This document shows positions 39,609 through 51,966 of a stretch of DNA of 64,000 nt, in pieces. A program made the position numbers and the translations under genes. Source of the stretch: Henckelia pumila. Its lineage: Eukaryota; Streptophyta; Magnoliopsida; Lamiales; Gesneriaceae. Location: the NCBI RefSeq assembly GCF_033568475.1, contig NC_133123.1, forward strand, positions 152,411,753 through 152,475,752, given 5' to 3'. The notes below the pieces were generated by a model. The model was not told where the DNA came from, searched no databases, and worked only from the letters and a program-made list of their open reading frames with translations. The stretch's first letter is position 1, and each line of letters opens with the position of its first letter.

Positions 39609-42236
39609 TGTAACACCCGATATTTTAAATACGTAAATCCGCATGCATAATTAGGATATTTAATTATTTAAATTTGTGATTTATGGGTTAAATAATTATG
39701 TGAATTATTTGTGCATGATTTAATTTATTTTTTTAAGCATTTAACCCATAATTAGTGATTTTTATGATTTTTAGTATTTTAATTATTTTATCGCGTAGAC
39801 GGGACCGTGGACGGACGAGATGACAACTTTCTAGCCAATTAATTTCATGAGCCTTTTTAGAACCCTAAAATATTATTTTGAGTTTTATTACCTCAAAATT
39901 TTTAGTATTTAATTTTATATAATTTTAGGAGTCCATTTTATTCAAAATAAGCCAAAATATTGACTTTTTAGTATCTTTAAAATTCCCTTAATTTAATATT
40001 TCGGGATTTTATTTTAGTATCAGATTTTTAAGTATTAGTTGGAGCTTTTAAGTTATATATTTTAGTATTAAAATCATTATTAATATTTTAATATCCTAAA
40101 ACCTATTTTAATTAAGTTATAACCCTAAATTCTACCCAAAACCTATCCCTACCCCCACGTTAATTCCATCAGCCGTCACCCCACCCCATTGTTCATCTTC
40201 TTCCTCGATCAGCAAGCCCTAGGAGGTTCCATAGCTCGATTTTCTTAAAGCTTCGAAGGTGTGTTCGTCCCGTCGTTCCGGAATCGTCCCACGCACGTTT
40301 TTCTCTTCAATTTCGGTGAAAGGCATGATTTTCTTCCATTTTTTTGTACCTATCAGATATCATATTGTGTGGATTGTGTTTGCATCAAAACTTTCAAGTT
40401 TTTTTTTCAGAAAATGGTTCGGGTGTTCGGTTTATGCCCAAGGTTTCTTGTTGTCATGATTCATGTTCACGTTTTGATGCCATGGGTGCGTTCTATCTGC
40501 TGGCTAGGGTCCTTAGGGTGTCCTAGGTGTGTCTGGACTCGAGTGGCTCGAATGGCTCGAGCCAAACGAGCCCAGGGAAGCAACTGCTGCAGCACGGCCG
40601 AGGGGAGTCGCAGTCTAGGGTTTCGGGAAAAAGGGCTTCGGGTTCGGTGGTCCAAGCTGCATGGGTTAGGTTTAGGGGCCAGGTCCGAACCGCCCAGACG
40701 TGGGCTACGTCTGGGCGGCGGGGCTCCGGCCAGGGGTGGCCGGAGCAGGGCGGAGGGCTGCTGCACGCGGCGGCCGAGAAGGGAAGGGGAGGGGGAGCTT
40801 CGGGTTTAGGGTTAGGGTGTGGTCCGGGTCGGGTCTGTGGGGTAGTGGGTCGGGTTTAGTTGGTTCGGGTCTGGGTTCGGTGGGCCGGGCTCGAGTCTTT
40901 TTATTTTTAAAGTATTTTATGAATTAATTGGTTTTTGGGCCAATTAATTAAAAATAAAATTATTTGGACTCCCAAATAATTTTATTTGGGCTTTTAAAAT
41001 TTTAGTTAAGTTAGTCCATTGATTTTTTGGGCTTTTGAGCCCATAAAAGTTATTGGGCCAGTCTTTGGGTTCTTGGGCCCATTGGGCCAGTTTAAGTTGT
41101 TTTTGGGCCTAGAATGTTTTATGGGCTTTAAATTATTTTAATTGGGCTTAGGATAATTTTATTGGGCTTAAGTATGTTATTGTGCCAGATTTAAGTAAAT
41201 GGGCTTGAGTGTTAGGGCCAGCAGTCCAGTGCAATCCATGAGAAATTTGCATGTGTCCTGAATATATATTTAATTATTTTTATGCATTGAAGTTATTTTA
41301 ATATTTATATGTTAGTATGAAATTAAATTAAATATATATGAAGGACACACACATTTTATTTAAGTGCATGCATTCATGAAATAATTTTATGGCATGATTT
41401 AATGTTTAAGGTTGAGCAAAATAAAATATTTTATGTTGGAAGTTGAAGTAGTGTGACAATTTAAGGGGGATTCGTTCCCATATGTGAACTATTGAAGGGC
41501 AGTTTACTGCCAGTTTAAGAGGTGATTCGTCACCGCCACGTACGTTGGTTTCCACGCTGATCAGTATTTAATGTATGATTTAAGGTTACACTACGGATAC
41601 AACCATGCGATGTTAGAAAATTACTTTGTTCAATAATGTTATGTATTATGTATGCCTATGATATTTAAGTTAATTTTTAAGTTATGTTATGTTATGATAT
41701 TTTTAAGCATGCTCATTCATGTATATGTTATGTATTAATATTTAGTTGTTTTAAATTATTTTAAACCCTTGTTGTGTTAGCATGTTGGGCCTATAGGCTC
41801 ACTACACTGGTATGGTGCAGGTGAGTTCGTAGAGGAGGATGTAGCTCCTACCGGCGGCGAGGACATATGAGCGGACATGCAGTGACCCGTGACCGTGATA
41901 GATGTCTGAGTCACATTGCATGTTTTAATTATGTCAGCATGTTACACTTTTTAATTATTTTTCAGTGGTTGTGGTTTTGAATATTTACAGTGCATGCAAA
42001 TTTTACATCATTTTTCTTATGCAGTATTTTTAATTAAATGTTTGACTCAGATATTTATTTTATTTAAAGAATGCAATTTTTATTTAAGTTTTTTATTTAT
42101 TTATTTTAAATCTTTTATTCTGTGCATGTATGTATGGGCATATATGTGCATATTTTATTTAGTAAGTTTTAAAAAAAAAAAAAATTTCCGCATATATATT
42201 TATTTATTTAATAATTATAGAGTTAGGGTCTTTTCA
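39609..42236 (+). repeat. 3' LTR of the Tekay-type element
   Basis: 2628 bp, TGTAACACCC to GGTCTTTTCA. Nearly identical to the 5' LTR and followed by the second TTAAT at 42237. Confidence 0.95.
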
Positions 42237-42241
42237 TTAAT

Positions 42242-42944
42242 ATCCTCTTTAATTAACTAATTCTTTTTCCGTTTATATTTAATTATTTTTCTACCATCTC
42301 CGTTCAAAAGAACAATAAAAATTAAGTTCATCGACCTCTTTTGTAGTGCCATCATTTGTGGAACCATGACATCCATTAATCGTCTTATTTTATTCATTCT
42401 TATACATTGAAATGCAGTAGGCTCTAGGAATATGTTGTAGTGAGCATTAATTCAAGGATCTAGGGTTTGCTTAACATATGGTTTCCTAGGGTCAACTGAT
42501 AAATTCAAGGACATTTACCAAACACAGCCGATATATAAATGAATGTTGAATAGTCTCCAAAGTTGTTCTTATTCCTTGCATAATGCGATTACATTAGTTT
42601 GAATTTTTTTTTGTTGCAATGTCTATATAGTTGCATTGATAAATGTGATTCCATTAGTTGGACTTGTAATGTAGCTATATTTGTTGCATGTATTCCTCTT
42701 CCATGCGTTCATGGATATTTTATGAATATTATTACAAGTTGATGAACCCAACTATAGATTGCTACTGAAGCAAGAGGATGCTCATGATGGCAATGTGAAT
42801 TCGGTACAATGGTCATCATTATATTTTATCTGGATGTGATATGCCCTTGATCTTCTCTATTTTAACCTCACATTTGTCCAATATTATGCAACAAAACAGG
42901 AAAAATTGTTTCTGGCCTCTGCGAGTGATGATGGGATAGTCAAG
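42242..42944 (+). pseudogene. CIAO1/CIA1-like WD40 pseudogene, copy B, 3' part
   Basis: Continues copy B after the retrotransposon. VDEPNYRLLLKQEDAHDGN (from about 42738) and LVSGLCE/ASDDGIVK-like sequence (to 42944) match the end of copy A at 25471-25675 nearly base for base, with an extra A near 42902 that shifts the frame. The intervening intron sequence is also shared. No further coding exon was recognised before the spacer. Confidence 0.75.
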
Positions 42945-44333
42945 GTATGACATCTTACGGTTCTTAATCACTTTGAAAATCGTAGATCTACGGTTAGAAA
43001 ATCCAACTTTCTACTGTGAGTTCTGTTGCCCTTATGTAGATGCATAGCCCGTGAATACGATTATTTTAGTCTTGTATATACTTCTATTGATTCAACAAAC
43101 GAGCAAATTTTCATCGTTCGTATGTGATTAAACAAATTTTGATTTTGGAATTTGACAACATAATAAACTTCATGTGGTATTCGATTTCGGGGATTAAACT
43201 CATATCCCCGTCCTCATACCTACTATAGAGATTAAAATAAGGGCGGGGACGGGGCGCAGATCCCTGAACCCTTGGGGATTAAATCCCCGTCTCCGTCCCC
43301 ATTTGAAATATCCAATTTTCAATTCATTGTGTTTATTACATTAACTTCATTTTAGAGTAATATTCATAGAACAAGTTTGTTTACAATGTTGGTTATGTAA
43401 TCAAACTCTGCTCACATTTCTTCTCATGCTTCCTTTGTATTTGTTAAAGGTAAGCATTTATGCCTATGTTTAATTTTTATTTTATTGTAATAACAATGTT
43501 TTGTTATTATGTTTTTACTTGTATATTTTGTTCTAATTTTTTTTAAAAAAATATTGTCAGATTATAATTTAATTTGACTGTTGATCTTGCCTTCGTTTCC
43601 TTCGTACGCAGTCAACATATAATTATCGTAATTACTTTCCTAAAAATTATATTATTTATTAATTTTGGGAACGTCCCTGGCCAAACTTTCTTCACTTAGT
43701 ATATATTCGGACATGTGTTAATTCATACGATGTCTTGTTCTCATTTTCTAAAGGTAAGTTGACGCAAATTTTCTTTTTGTGATGCGTATATTTAATTTTA
43801 TATATTGTTAATAAATTTATTTTTAATGATGTTTTTATATAATTGTATGTTGTTCTAATAATTTTTTAGAAAAATATTGTCAGATTATAAATTGAATTCG
43901 TCTATTTATCTCAACTTCACACGTGGTTAAAAAGTATTATCGTAATTACTTCTATAGAAATAGTATTATTGGTTGATTAATTTGCTATGGATTCCAAATC
44001 CATTTTTTAAAAGGAAAAACTAGCTGGTTTCCATGTCCGGACCATGGCCAAAAAAATAAAATTTTTAAATTCGGGACACTTTGTCCCCGATTAGTACTAA
44101 AAATGTTGATATTATGTATTCTTGTTGAATACAAAAATGGATGTTTTGGATGTTGATATTTTATTTTTGTTGAAGACAAAAATGGATAGTTGTATATAAT
44201 TTTGGAAAGTTTGCCACACACTTCAGGCAGTTATTATTTTGAGTAGCCTTCTTCAGCTTCATTATGAATCTCTCTGATTGATTTGGATTATTTTACTTCT
44301 TCTTAATCAATTCTCATTTCTAAGCTTTTCACA
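42945..44333. other. Spacer between CIAO1-like copies B and C
   Basis: Related to the copy A spacer but lacking the hAT-like element (uninterrupted site near 43671-43682) and the 303-bp duplication. It carries the GGGGATTAAAT..CCCCGTCTCCGTCCCC block and AT-rich flanks. No coding exon seen. Confidence 0.65.
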
Positions 44334-45634
44334 ATGAATTTTAAGGATAAGTCTATACGACTGGTGAACACTAAAATTCTCCGAGGGCATACTGATAATG
44401 TTCAGTGAATCGCGTGGGATCCTGCGACTGGAGTCGGCAGCGTACCTGCCATGATCGCTTCATGTGGATTGGACAAAACTATTTGAATATGGGAAGATAA
44501 TCATGAGACCACAAGATTCAACTGCAAGGTAAATTTCATTTCGCGTGTGTGTATTCGTTATAAATTTTTGATGATGACATCTAATCTTAAGATTCCGTGA
44601 TTGAGAATGACTTCAGTGTAGGGAAAATATATCTTCATCATAGTGTTTAATGACGAACTTCTGATTTTTTTGTGGTGACATTGCGAAGAATACGAAAATT
44701 GTGTGATTTAATTATATATATTTTATGGTGTTAATATGCTTATATATTCAACAAGAGTTAATGACAATATCAACTGTGCAACAATGCTTTTGTTATGTTA
44801 CAAGCAACTTATTAGCATCATCAACTATTGATACGATACAACTGATTGGGAGTATGATTCGATTAAATGAACATATATGTTTGAGTTATTGGCACCTGAT
44901 TTTTATCGTGGATCTGAAATTATATTATTACGTATATAATGATTTTTATCGTGGATCTGAAATTATATTATTACGTATATAATGATTGAATATTGTAATG
45001 TTTTAAAAAATTGATGTACTTTATTTTAGCATTAGTTCGATGAGCTGCTCGAGCTCGGCTCTAAACTTCAGGAGTTTAGATATCAGCATGAAATGTTCTA
45101 AGTGCTCGTATTATTGACGTTTTTATTATGATTTTAAATGGATTATCGATATCCATCATCGTCTCATACTTCTTTCAAATGTCTACTGAAATGCATCTGG
45201 TGTGTTGTTTGTGACTTGTGTGATGCCGAAAAAAACCTGGATATGTAAAATACCTGAGGATTCTATTCAAATCGAAAATCTGTCATTGTTGCTGACTGAT
45301 GCAAAAGATGTTAAAATGATTCGGTGACATCCACCAATGGATATGATGTTTTTACAGGGCAATGACAACACAATCAAGGTAAGACAATGTGGCGAATATG
45401 GTTTTACGATATTATGATCATCAATCAATGAGACATCTAACCATTTTAGGTTTGGGTTTTGGACAATACTAATTGGGATTGTGTTCAAACATTAGATGAA
45501 CGTGACAAGTAGACATCTCAATGTTTATATAAATCCATTTCAGAATTAAATTCACATGAATTGTGAGTTTATTGACCATGTTTGCACGACACAATTCCTT
45601 CTTTTGTATAATTTTAGTGGGCACATTGTGACAT
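44334..45634 (+). pseudogene. CIAO1/CIA1-like WD40 pseudogene, copy C, 5' part
   Basis: The first exon is uninterrupted: ATGAATTTTAAGGATAAG at 44334 leads to a WD1 block with a stop in place of Cys (DNVQ, stop, IAWDPATG), then PAMIASCGLDKTI, stop, IWEDNHETTRFNCK to 44528. Later remnants: WNASGVLFVTC-like near 45190, VKMIR-stop-HPPMDMMFLQGNDN near 45310, VWVLDNTNWDCVQTLDERD near 45450. It is cut at 45634 by the repeat holding the Helitron and continues at 51967. This copy gives the empty-site reference for the solo LTR in copy B. Confidence 0.78.
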
Positions 45635-46252
45635 GATCGAGCAAATACTACCACGAAAAATCAACTCAAATATCTATCAAAAGCTCGAATAAATCTCAAG
45701 TGCACGAGTCAAGTAATAATATAGTGTACAGAGTACGAGTATTGTCCCACAGAGATTGATTTATGAAAAAATTACCTCAAGTATGATTCTTTAGTTAATT
45801 AAAACGACAGAGAAAATAGATCAATAATCTAGAATAAAAAGATTAAACAAAAGATAAATAAATAAATTAAGTTCAAAAAATAAATAAACGATTGTTAGGA
45901 TCTCGGTTCACCTACCCATTTTCTTCTCTAATGATTGAATTTTAATTCTAAAGTCATGCTTTTGACGGAATTTCCTAATCTATCAATATACTATCTCGAG
46001 CTATATTAATCTAATTAACGAATTGTAATAACCAAGTCTCCTTGTGTTATTTAACAACTGCAATTGCATTAACGATTTGTGGAATCCTTTAGCTTTCAAC
46101 CTGGTGGACTATGACTATCAACATGTATCCAACCTCATATCTCTATGCAAGTTGTAGATCCATGGATTATATTACCCTATCATGTCATAAAATCTCTTCT
46201 CGGTATCAATTATAACACATAAAATAAACAAGAAGTTGATCAATCTCCAAAA

Positions 46253-48530
46253 TCTATTATATCTATAAAAGTGTCATTTTAGTTGTGAATTTACATTTTT
46301 ATCCTCATTACAATTCATTTAATGATTAATTTTTTGTTATTTTCAAGACTTTTTGAGGTTTTTTATGTTATTCTATAGATTTATTCAATGCATATTTAAT
46401 TTGTCACTATTTATTTATTTTAGATAAAATTAATTGTTAATATTTAATTCATGTCCTAAAATTAAAGTTTAGTTGTTAATTTACATTTTTATCATCATTT
46501 TAATTCATTTAATAATTAATTTTTTGTCATTTCCAAAACTTTTTGAGGTTTTTGAGGTCATTCTATAAATTTATTCAATGCGTATTTAATTTGCATGTCA
46601 CTATTTATTTATTCTAATTCATGTCCTAAAAACTATGTCCTAAAATTAAAGTTTTATTAATTGAAAGCTATAATAATTTTTTTTTCTTTACATCAAAGAA
46701 ATTTATTTATTTTGTGAAATTATTTTCAAAATTTATCTTCAACGCTATGCTTTTAGTCTTCATTTTTCTAACATAATATTTTGATTATTAAACTTTTAAA
46801 CAAATAACAAATTAAATCAAATCATTAATTTTAATCATCTGATTCAAAAGAAGTAGAATCATATCATAATCATAAATCGATATTGTATTCTACTTATATA
46901 GGAAACGTATCTTATACCTTATTCAATCAATTCGTTTATTTTTTTGAAATTTGGTAATTTAACTAAAATTTCTTGTATTCCTGTTTTTAGGAAGAATAAC
47001 TATAAAATTAACAATGATGCCTAACTAAGTAATATCTTAGAAAACTTTAAGGACCAAAAATATTTCAGTGATAAACTAAAATTGTAATCAACAAAATTTA
47101 TACTTTTTATCGAATCGAAGGTAAAAGTAGCACTTTATTTATGGATTTAATAATTAGTTTTGTCATTTTTAAGGTTTTTGAAGTTTTTTATTCATTATAT
47201 AGTTTTGTTCAATGAGTATTTAATTTGTATATATCTATGTATTATTGTAGATAAAATTAATATGATTAATTTTTTGTTATTTTATCCTGATTACAATTCA
47301 TTTAATGATTAATTTTTTGTTATTTCCAAGACTTTTTGAGGTTTTTTATGCCATTCTATATATTTATTCAATGCATATTTAATTTGTCACTATTTATTTA
47401 TTCTAGGTAAAATTGATTGTTAATATTTAATTCATGTCCTAAAATTAAAGTTTAGTTGTTAATTTACATTTTTATCATCATTTTAATCTATCTATTATTT
47501 ATATATAAGTGTCACTTTAGTTGTGAATTTACATTTTTATCCTCATTACAATTCATTTAATGATTAATTTTTTGTTATTTCCAAAACTTTTTGAGGTTTT
47601 TTTATGTCATTCTATAGATTTATTCAATGCATATTTAATTTGTCACTATTTATTTATTCTAGGTAAAATTAATTGTTAATATTTAATTCATGTCCTAAAA
47701 TTAAAGTTTAGTTGTTAATTTACATTTTTATCATCATTTTAATTCATTTAATAGTTATTTTTTTGTCATTTCGAAATCTTTTTGAGGTTTTTGAGGTCAT
47801 TCTATAAATTTATTCAATGCGTATTTAATTTGCATGTCACTATTTATTTATTCTAATTCATGTCCTAAAAACTATGTCCTAAAATTAAAGTTTTATTAAT
47901 TGAAAACTATATTAAATTTTTTTTTCTCTACATCAAAGAAATTTATTTATTTTGTGAAATTATTTTCAACATTTATCTTCAACGCTATGCTTTTAGTCTT
48001 CATTCTTCTAACATAATATTTTGATTATTAAACTTTTAAACAAATAATAAATTAAATCAAATCATTAATTTTAATCATCTAATTCAAAACAAGTAGAATC
48101 ATATCATAATCATAAATCGATATTGTATTCTACTTATATAGGAAAAGTATCTCATACTTTATTCAATCAATTCGTTTATTTTTTTGGAATTTGGTAATTT
48201 AACTAAAATTTCTTGTATTCCTGTTTTTAGGAAGAATAACTATAAAATTAACAATGATGTCTAACTAAGTAATATCTTAGAAAACTTTAAGGACCAAAAA
48301 TATTTCAGTGATAAACTAAAAGTGTAATCAACAACATTTATACTTTTTATCGAATCGAAGGTAAAAGTAGCACTTTATTTATGAATTTAATAATTAGTTT
48401 TGTCATTTTTAAGGTTTATGAAGTTTTTTATTCATTGTATAGTTTTGTTCAATGAGTATTTAATTTGTATATATCTATGTATTTATTGTAGATAAAATTA
48501 ATCTCTAATATTTAATTCATGTTCGAAAAG
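46253..48530. repeat. Two head-to-tail units of about 1.24 kb inside the Helitron
   Basis: Unit 1 starts at 46253 and unit 2 at 47491; shared landmarks such as AACGCTATGCTTTTAGTC recur 1240 bases apart (46741 and 47981). A partial extra copy lies at about 47270-47486, and a more diverged unit start occurs near 49045 (TATATAAAAGTGG then TTAGTTATGAATTTACA). Confidence 0.75.
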
Positions 48531-51270
48531 AAAATTTTATCAATAGAAAGCAATATTTTTAATTTGTCTATAAATCTAAAAAATTTATTAATTTTTTTAC
48601 CTTACTTTCAAGTTTTATCTTCATTGCTATGTTTTTAGTCTTTTAAATTTTTAACATAATTTAGTATTAAACTTTTAGAAAACAAAAATTTCAATCGAGT
48701 TATTAACTTTTATCGACTTGTTAAAAATAAATAAAATCATATCATAAATCGAGATTTTATTTCACTTGTATTAAAAATGTATTACCCTCTTTTATTCAAT
48801 CAATTAGTTTATTTTTTGCATTTGGTAAGCTAACAAAAATATTTGGAATTCCATTTTTTAAAGAAAGGGGACTACAAAAATAATGGTGATAACTAACTAT
48901 GTAATCCTTTAAAAAATTTTGGGATTAAAAATATTTTAGTGTTGAACTAAAAGTGTAATCAACACTGATATTTTTTTGTCCAAATTAAAAAATATATAAT
49001 TATAACCAACTTTCTTGTTGATGTTTGAACTACATTATAATATAATATTTATTTATATAAAAGTGGTTATTTAGTTATGAATTTACAGTTTTGTATTTAT
49101 TTTATTTCATTTAATGACTAACTTTTTGTCATTTTCAAGGTTATTTTATGCCATTTTGTAGCTTTTTAAATGAGTATTTAATTTATGTCTATTTATTTAT
49201 TTATGTGAATTAATTATTTATATTTCATTCATGTTCTAAAGTTAAAGTTTTATTAATTGGAAGCTATTTTAATCTAAAAAATATATATTAATTTTAAAAC
49301 TTACTTTCAACCTTTATCATCATCGCTATGTTTTAGTCTTCTAAACTTTTTAACATAATATTTCGGTCATTATAGTTTCGCGAAAAAAATGAATAGAATC
49401 ATTAATTTAGTCATCTGGTTCAAGACAAGTAAATCATATCATAAATAATTGAGACTATATTTCACATATAAATGAAAGATATTCTCATATTTTATCCAAT
49501 CAATTTGTTTTAATTCGTTTATTTTTTTTTTGAATTTAGTAATCTAACTAAAATTTTGGTATTCTAGATTGTAGGACTAATATTATAAAACTAATGGTGA
49601 TGACTATGTAATCTAACTATGATAGTTCACTGAAAAAAAATATTACAAGATTTGAAGAAATAAAAAAAGTTTACCTTGATTATTGCATATTATATGTATA
49701 TGATTTTTCAGAAAAAGGTAAAAAAAAGAGACATTTACATATTAATATTTTTAATTTTAAAATAAGATTATGACAAAATTATGAAACAATTATGTTTATC
49801 ATTAATTAAATAAATAATTGTACGACTAAATTAATTTTTTGGCATAAATTTGTTAATACTTTAACATAAGAGTTTATGTTAAAAAAATTTATTTTATATT
49901 GTATTTTTGTTAGGACATTAATTATTTTATATGCTAAATATTATTCAATGTATATTAAATTTGATTTTCAAAGCTAACGAAACAAAGTTATTCAATACGC
50001 TAGAAAATATACACAAACTTGTGAATGTATTATGCATGAGCAAAAAACTTGAAAATCAAAGCAAGTCATATAGACATCATGTTTTATCAGACGTAAAAAA
50101 TATATATGATTTATATACACTTTATTCATAGAAGATCAAATTTTATCTTCAACTAAAACTTTTAAATTAAAAAATTATTATTATTTTTCACTAACTTCTT
50201 AAATTTTAGGTTTTGGTCACTAAGTTTTCAAAAATTATTTTTTTATACTAAATTTTAATCTATTTATACCTAATTGTTGTGGTGACACGGGAAAATGCTT
50301 TATTTTGCATCGAAAAATATTGACATGGGCGTTATAATAATGATGCAACTTAAAAAAATTTTGACTTATTAGATGTCACGTCAACATTTGGATTAAAAAT
50401 AGTCAAAATTAAAAGTTAGTGTATTAAAACTTAAATTTGACAAATCAATTGACTAAAAAGTAAAATGTGATGTGTTAAAGGAACTAAAAAAATTATTTTC
50501 TTTCAAATAAATTATTGTTTTAACTTTCAAATAAATTACTGTTTTAACTTACAAATCAATAGAAGTAAAATTATTATTTAACAGATATTACTTTTGTTGA
50601 AGTGCAATAACTATTCATACTAAGAAGAACAATCGAAACATGATGTTTGAGATACAACATAGTTTAAAATATTGGATTAGTATTGTTACCAATGATTATA
50701 ATTATTGAAAATGCAATAAGCATTCGGCCATACAATATGTATCAAAGTGAAGGTCATGACTTCGATTCACATTGATTGCAAGCATAATTATTGGGAAAGA
50801 AATTATTGGGTACAATAATTATCTCTTTGCTATGTAAAACAATCAAAATGTAGTGTTTGAACTGTTACACATATTAAAATATTTGAATTGCACAATTATA
50901 TATCAACTATATATATCTTTTAATAAAATGCAAACGCTCAGTCTTACGGTTTATAAAAAATCAATGTATTTTTTTTACATTTCTCGACAAATATATAACA
51001 TATGTTATTGTTTTAAAGTCATTAATTAAAAAAATAAATTAAATCCAAGGTGTAAAACATAAAAGCATCGATTAGATACCACAAATCGATCGTAAAGAGA
51101 AAAAATTAAAGACATAATGTTCTCACTTCAATAACTAATTAGAGATCAAATCATTATAACCAAAGTTTGAAATTGATAGTAAAATATATAACACTTAATT
51201 AAAAAAGCTAAGCAAACAATTAATAAAGTTATTATAATGTGTCACATGCGTTGCACGTGCAATTTTCTAG
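46253..51270 (+). mobile_element. Non-autonomous Helitron
   Basis: 5' end TCTATTATATCTATAAAAGT and 3' end with stem-loop CACATGC-GTT-GCACGTG, a short spacer and terminal CTAG. It sits between A (46252) and T (51271) with no target duplication, as Helitrons do. It is about 5.0 kb, very AT-rich, and has no Rep/helicase frame, so it depended on another copy. Internal repeats are listed separately. Confidence 0.72.
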
Positions 51271-51590
51271 TTTCAATAAACGCAATAATATAATCAAGAA
51301 TGCTTAAAAACCAAATCCAATCTTCAAGAAGAAATCAAAACATAGTTTTGGGGGTAGGATCCCCTAAATCCCAACAAATATAAGAAAAATAAAAGAGAAA
51401 ACTAGTGTTTGCGGTTCTTGAGTTCTTCAAGTTTTCTCCCTCTTTTCGTTCTTCTCCTTGGATGGTCGCCTCCTCCCTTGCGTTTCTGATGTGTGGAACC
51501 CTTAAAACGTCAGAATTTTTCCTATTTATAGTGCCCAAGAGTTCTTTCCATGTAAAACTCCCGCAAATATAAATTTTCAGCTTTGTGAGA

Positions 51591-51780
51591 GCGCGCGAGC
51601 GGTAGAATTTGGCAGCTTGGGCGCTGGGTCCTTTGCCTCTGAATTCTTTTTCTTCTCGAGGACGCGCTCGAGCGGTAATAAATTACCGTTTGGGCGCACC
51701 ACTATCTGACTCACTGTTTGTTTTTTTCAACGTCGCGCTCGGGCGGTAGAATTTGGCAGCCCGAGTGCACTCTGATTTTT
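51591..51780. repeat. Three consecutive GC-rich hairpins about 72 bp apart
   Basis: Hairpin 1 pairs GCGCGCGAGC (51591) with GCTTGGGCGC (51615-51624), with one mismatch. Hairpin 2 pairs GCGCTCGAGCGGTAA (51664) with TTACCGTTTGGGCGC around a TAAA loop; with G-U pairs all 15 positions pair. Hairpin 3 pairs GCGCTCGGGC (51735) with GCCCGAGTGC. GGTAGAATTTGGCA is shared by 1 and 3. Confidence 0.8.
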
Positions 51781-51966
51781 TGCCCAAAATATGTAATATT
51801 GCTTGTTTTCATGCCAAATTAACCACCACTCGAGAGGAGTGAAAAAAATGCAAGGAAAAACATTAAATGCAAACAAAATTAGATTAAAACAAACAAAATG
51901 ACACGAAACGAATACAAAACACATAAAAATCATGCAATAAAAACACGTGAAATTGACTCATGTTTA

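Larger units (their letters stand above)
32157..42236 (+). mobile_element. Ty3/Gypsy LTR retrotransposon, Tekay/Del-type chromovirus
   Basis: A 10,080-bp element flanked by perfect TTAAT duplications (32152-32156 and 42237-42241). Copy A keeps the empty site (24979-24983). Order: 5' LTR, primer site, gag with CCHC knuckle, protease, reverse transcriptase, RNase H, integrase, C-terminal chromodomain, polypurine tract, 3' LTR. This order and the chromodomain place it in the chromoviruses; the TGGTATCA primer site and long LTRs suit Tekay/Del. The LTRs are almost identical, so insertion was recent, yet the internal frames carry several stops and shifts, so the copy cannot make its own full polyprotein. 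Confidence 0.95.
45635..51966. mobile_element. Unclassified repeat interrupting copy C, containing a nested Helitron
   Basis: Copy A reads GACATATGATGTC without interruption, so 45635-51966 is inserted. Removing the Helitron leaves about 1.3 kb. Its left part carries AAGTGCACGAGTCAAGTAAT and ATTGTCCCACAGAGATTG, motifs I recall from abundant non-coding plant repeats; its right part carries three GC-rich hairpins (51591-51780). There is no coding frame. The junctions overlap by only two bases (AT), so no target duplication assigns it to a class. Confidence 0.55.

Noticed and set aside
49931-50131. 66-codon frame inside the Helitron
   Set aside because: AT-rich chance frame with no resemblance to Rep, helicase or a captured gene.
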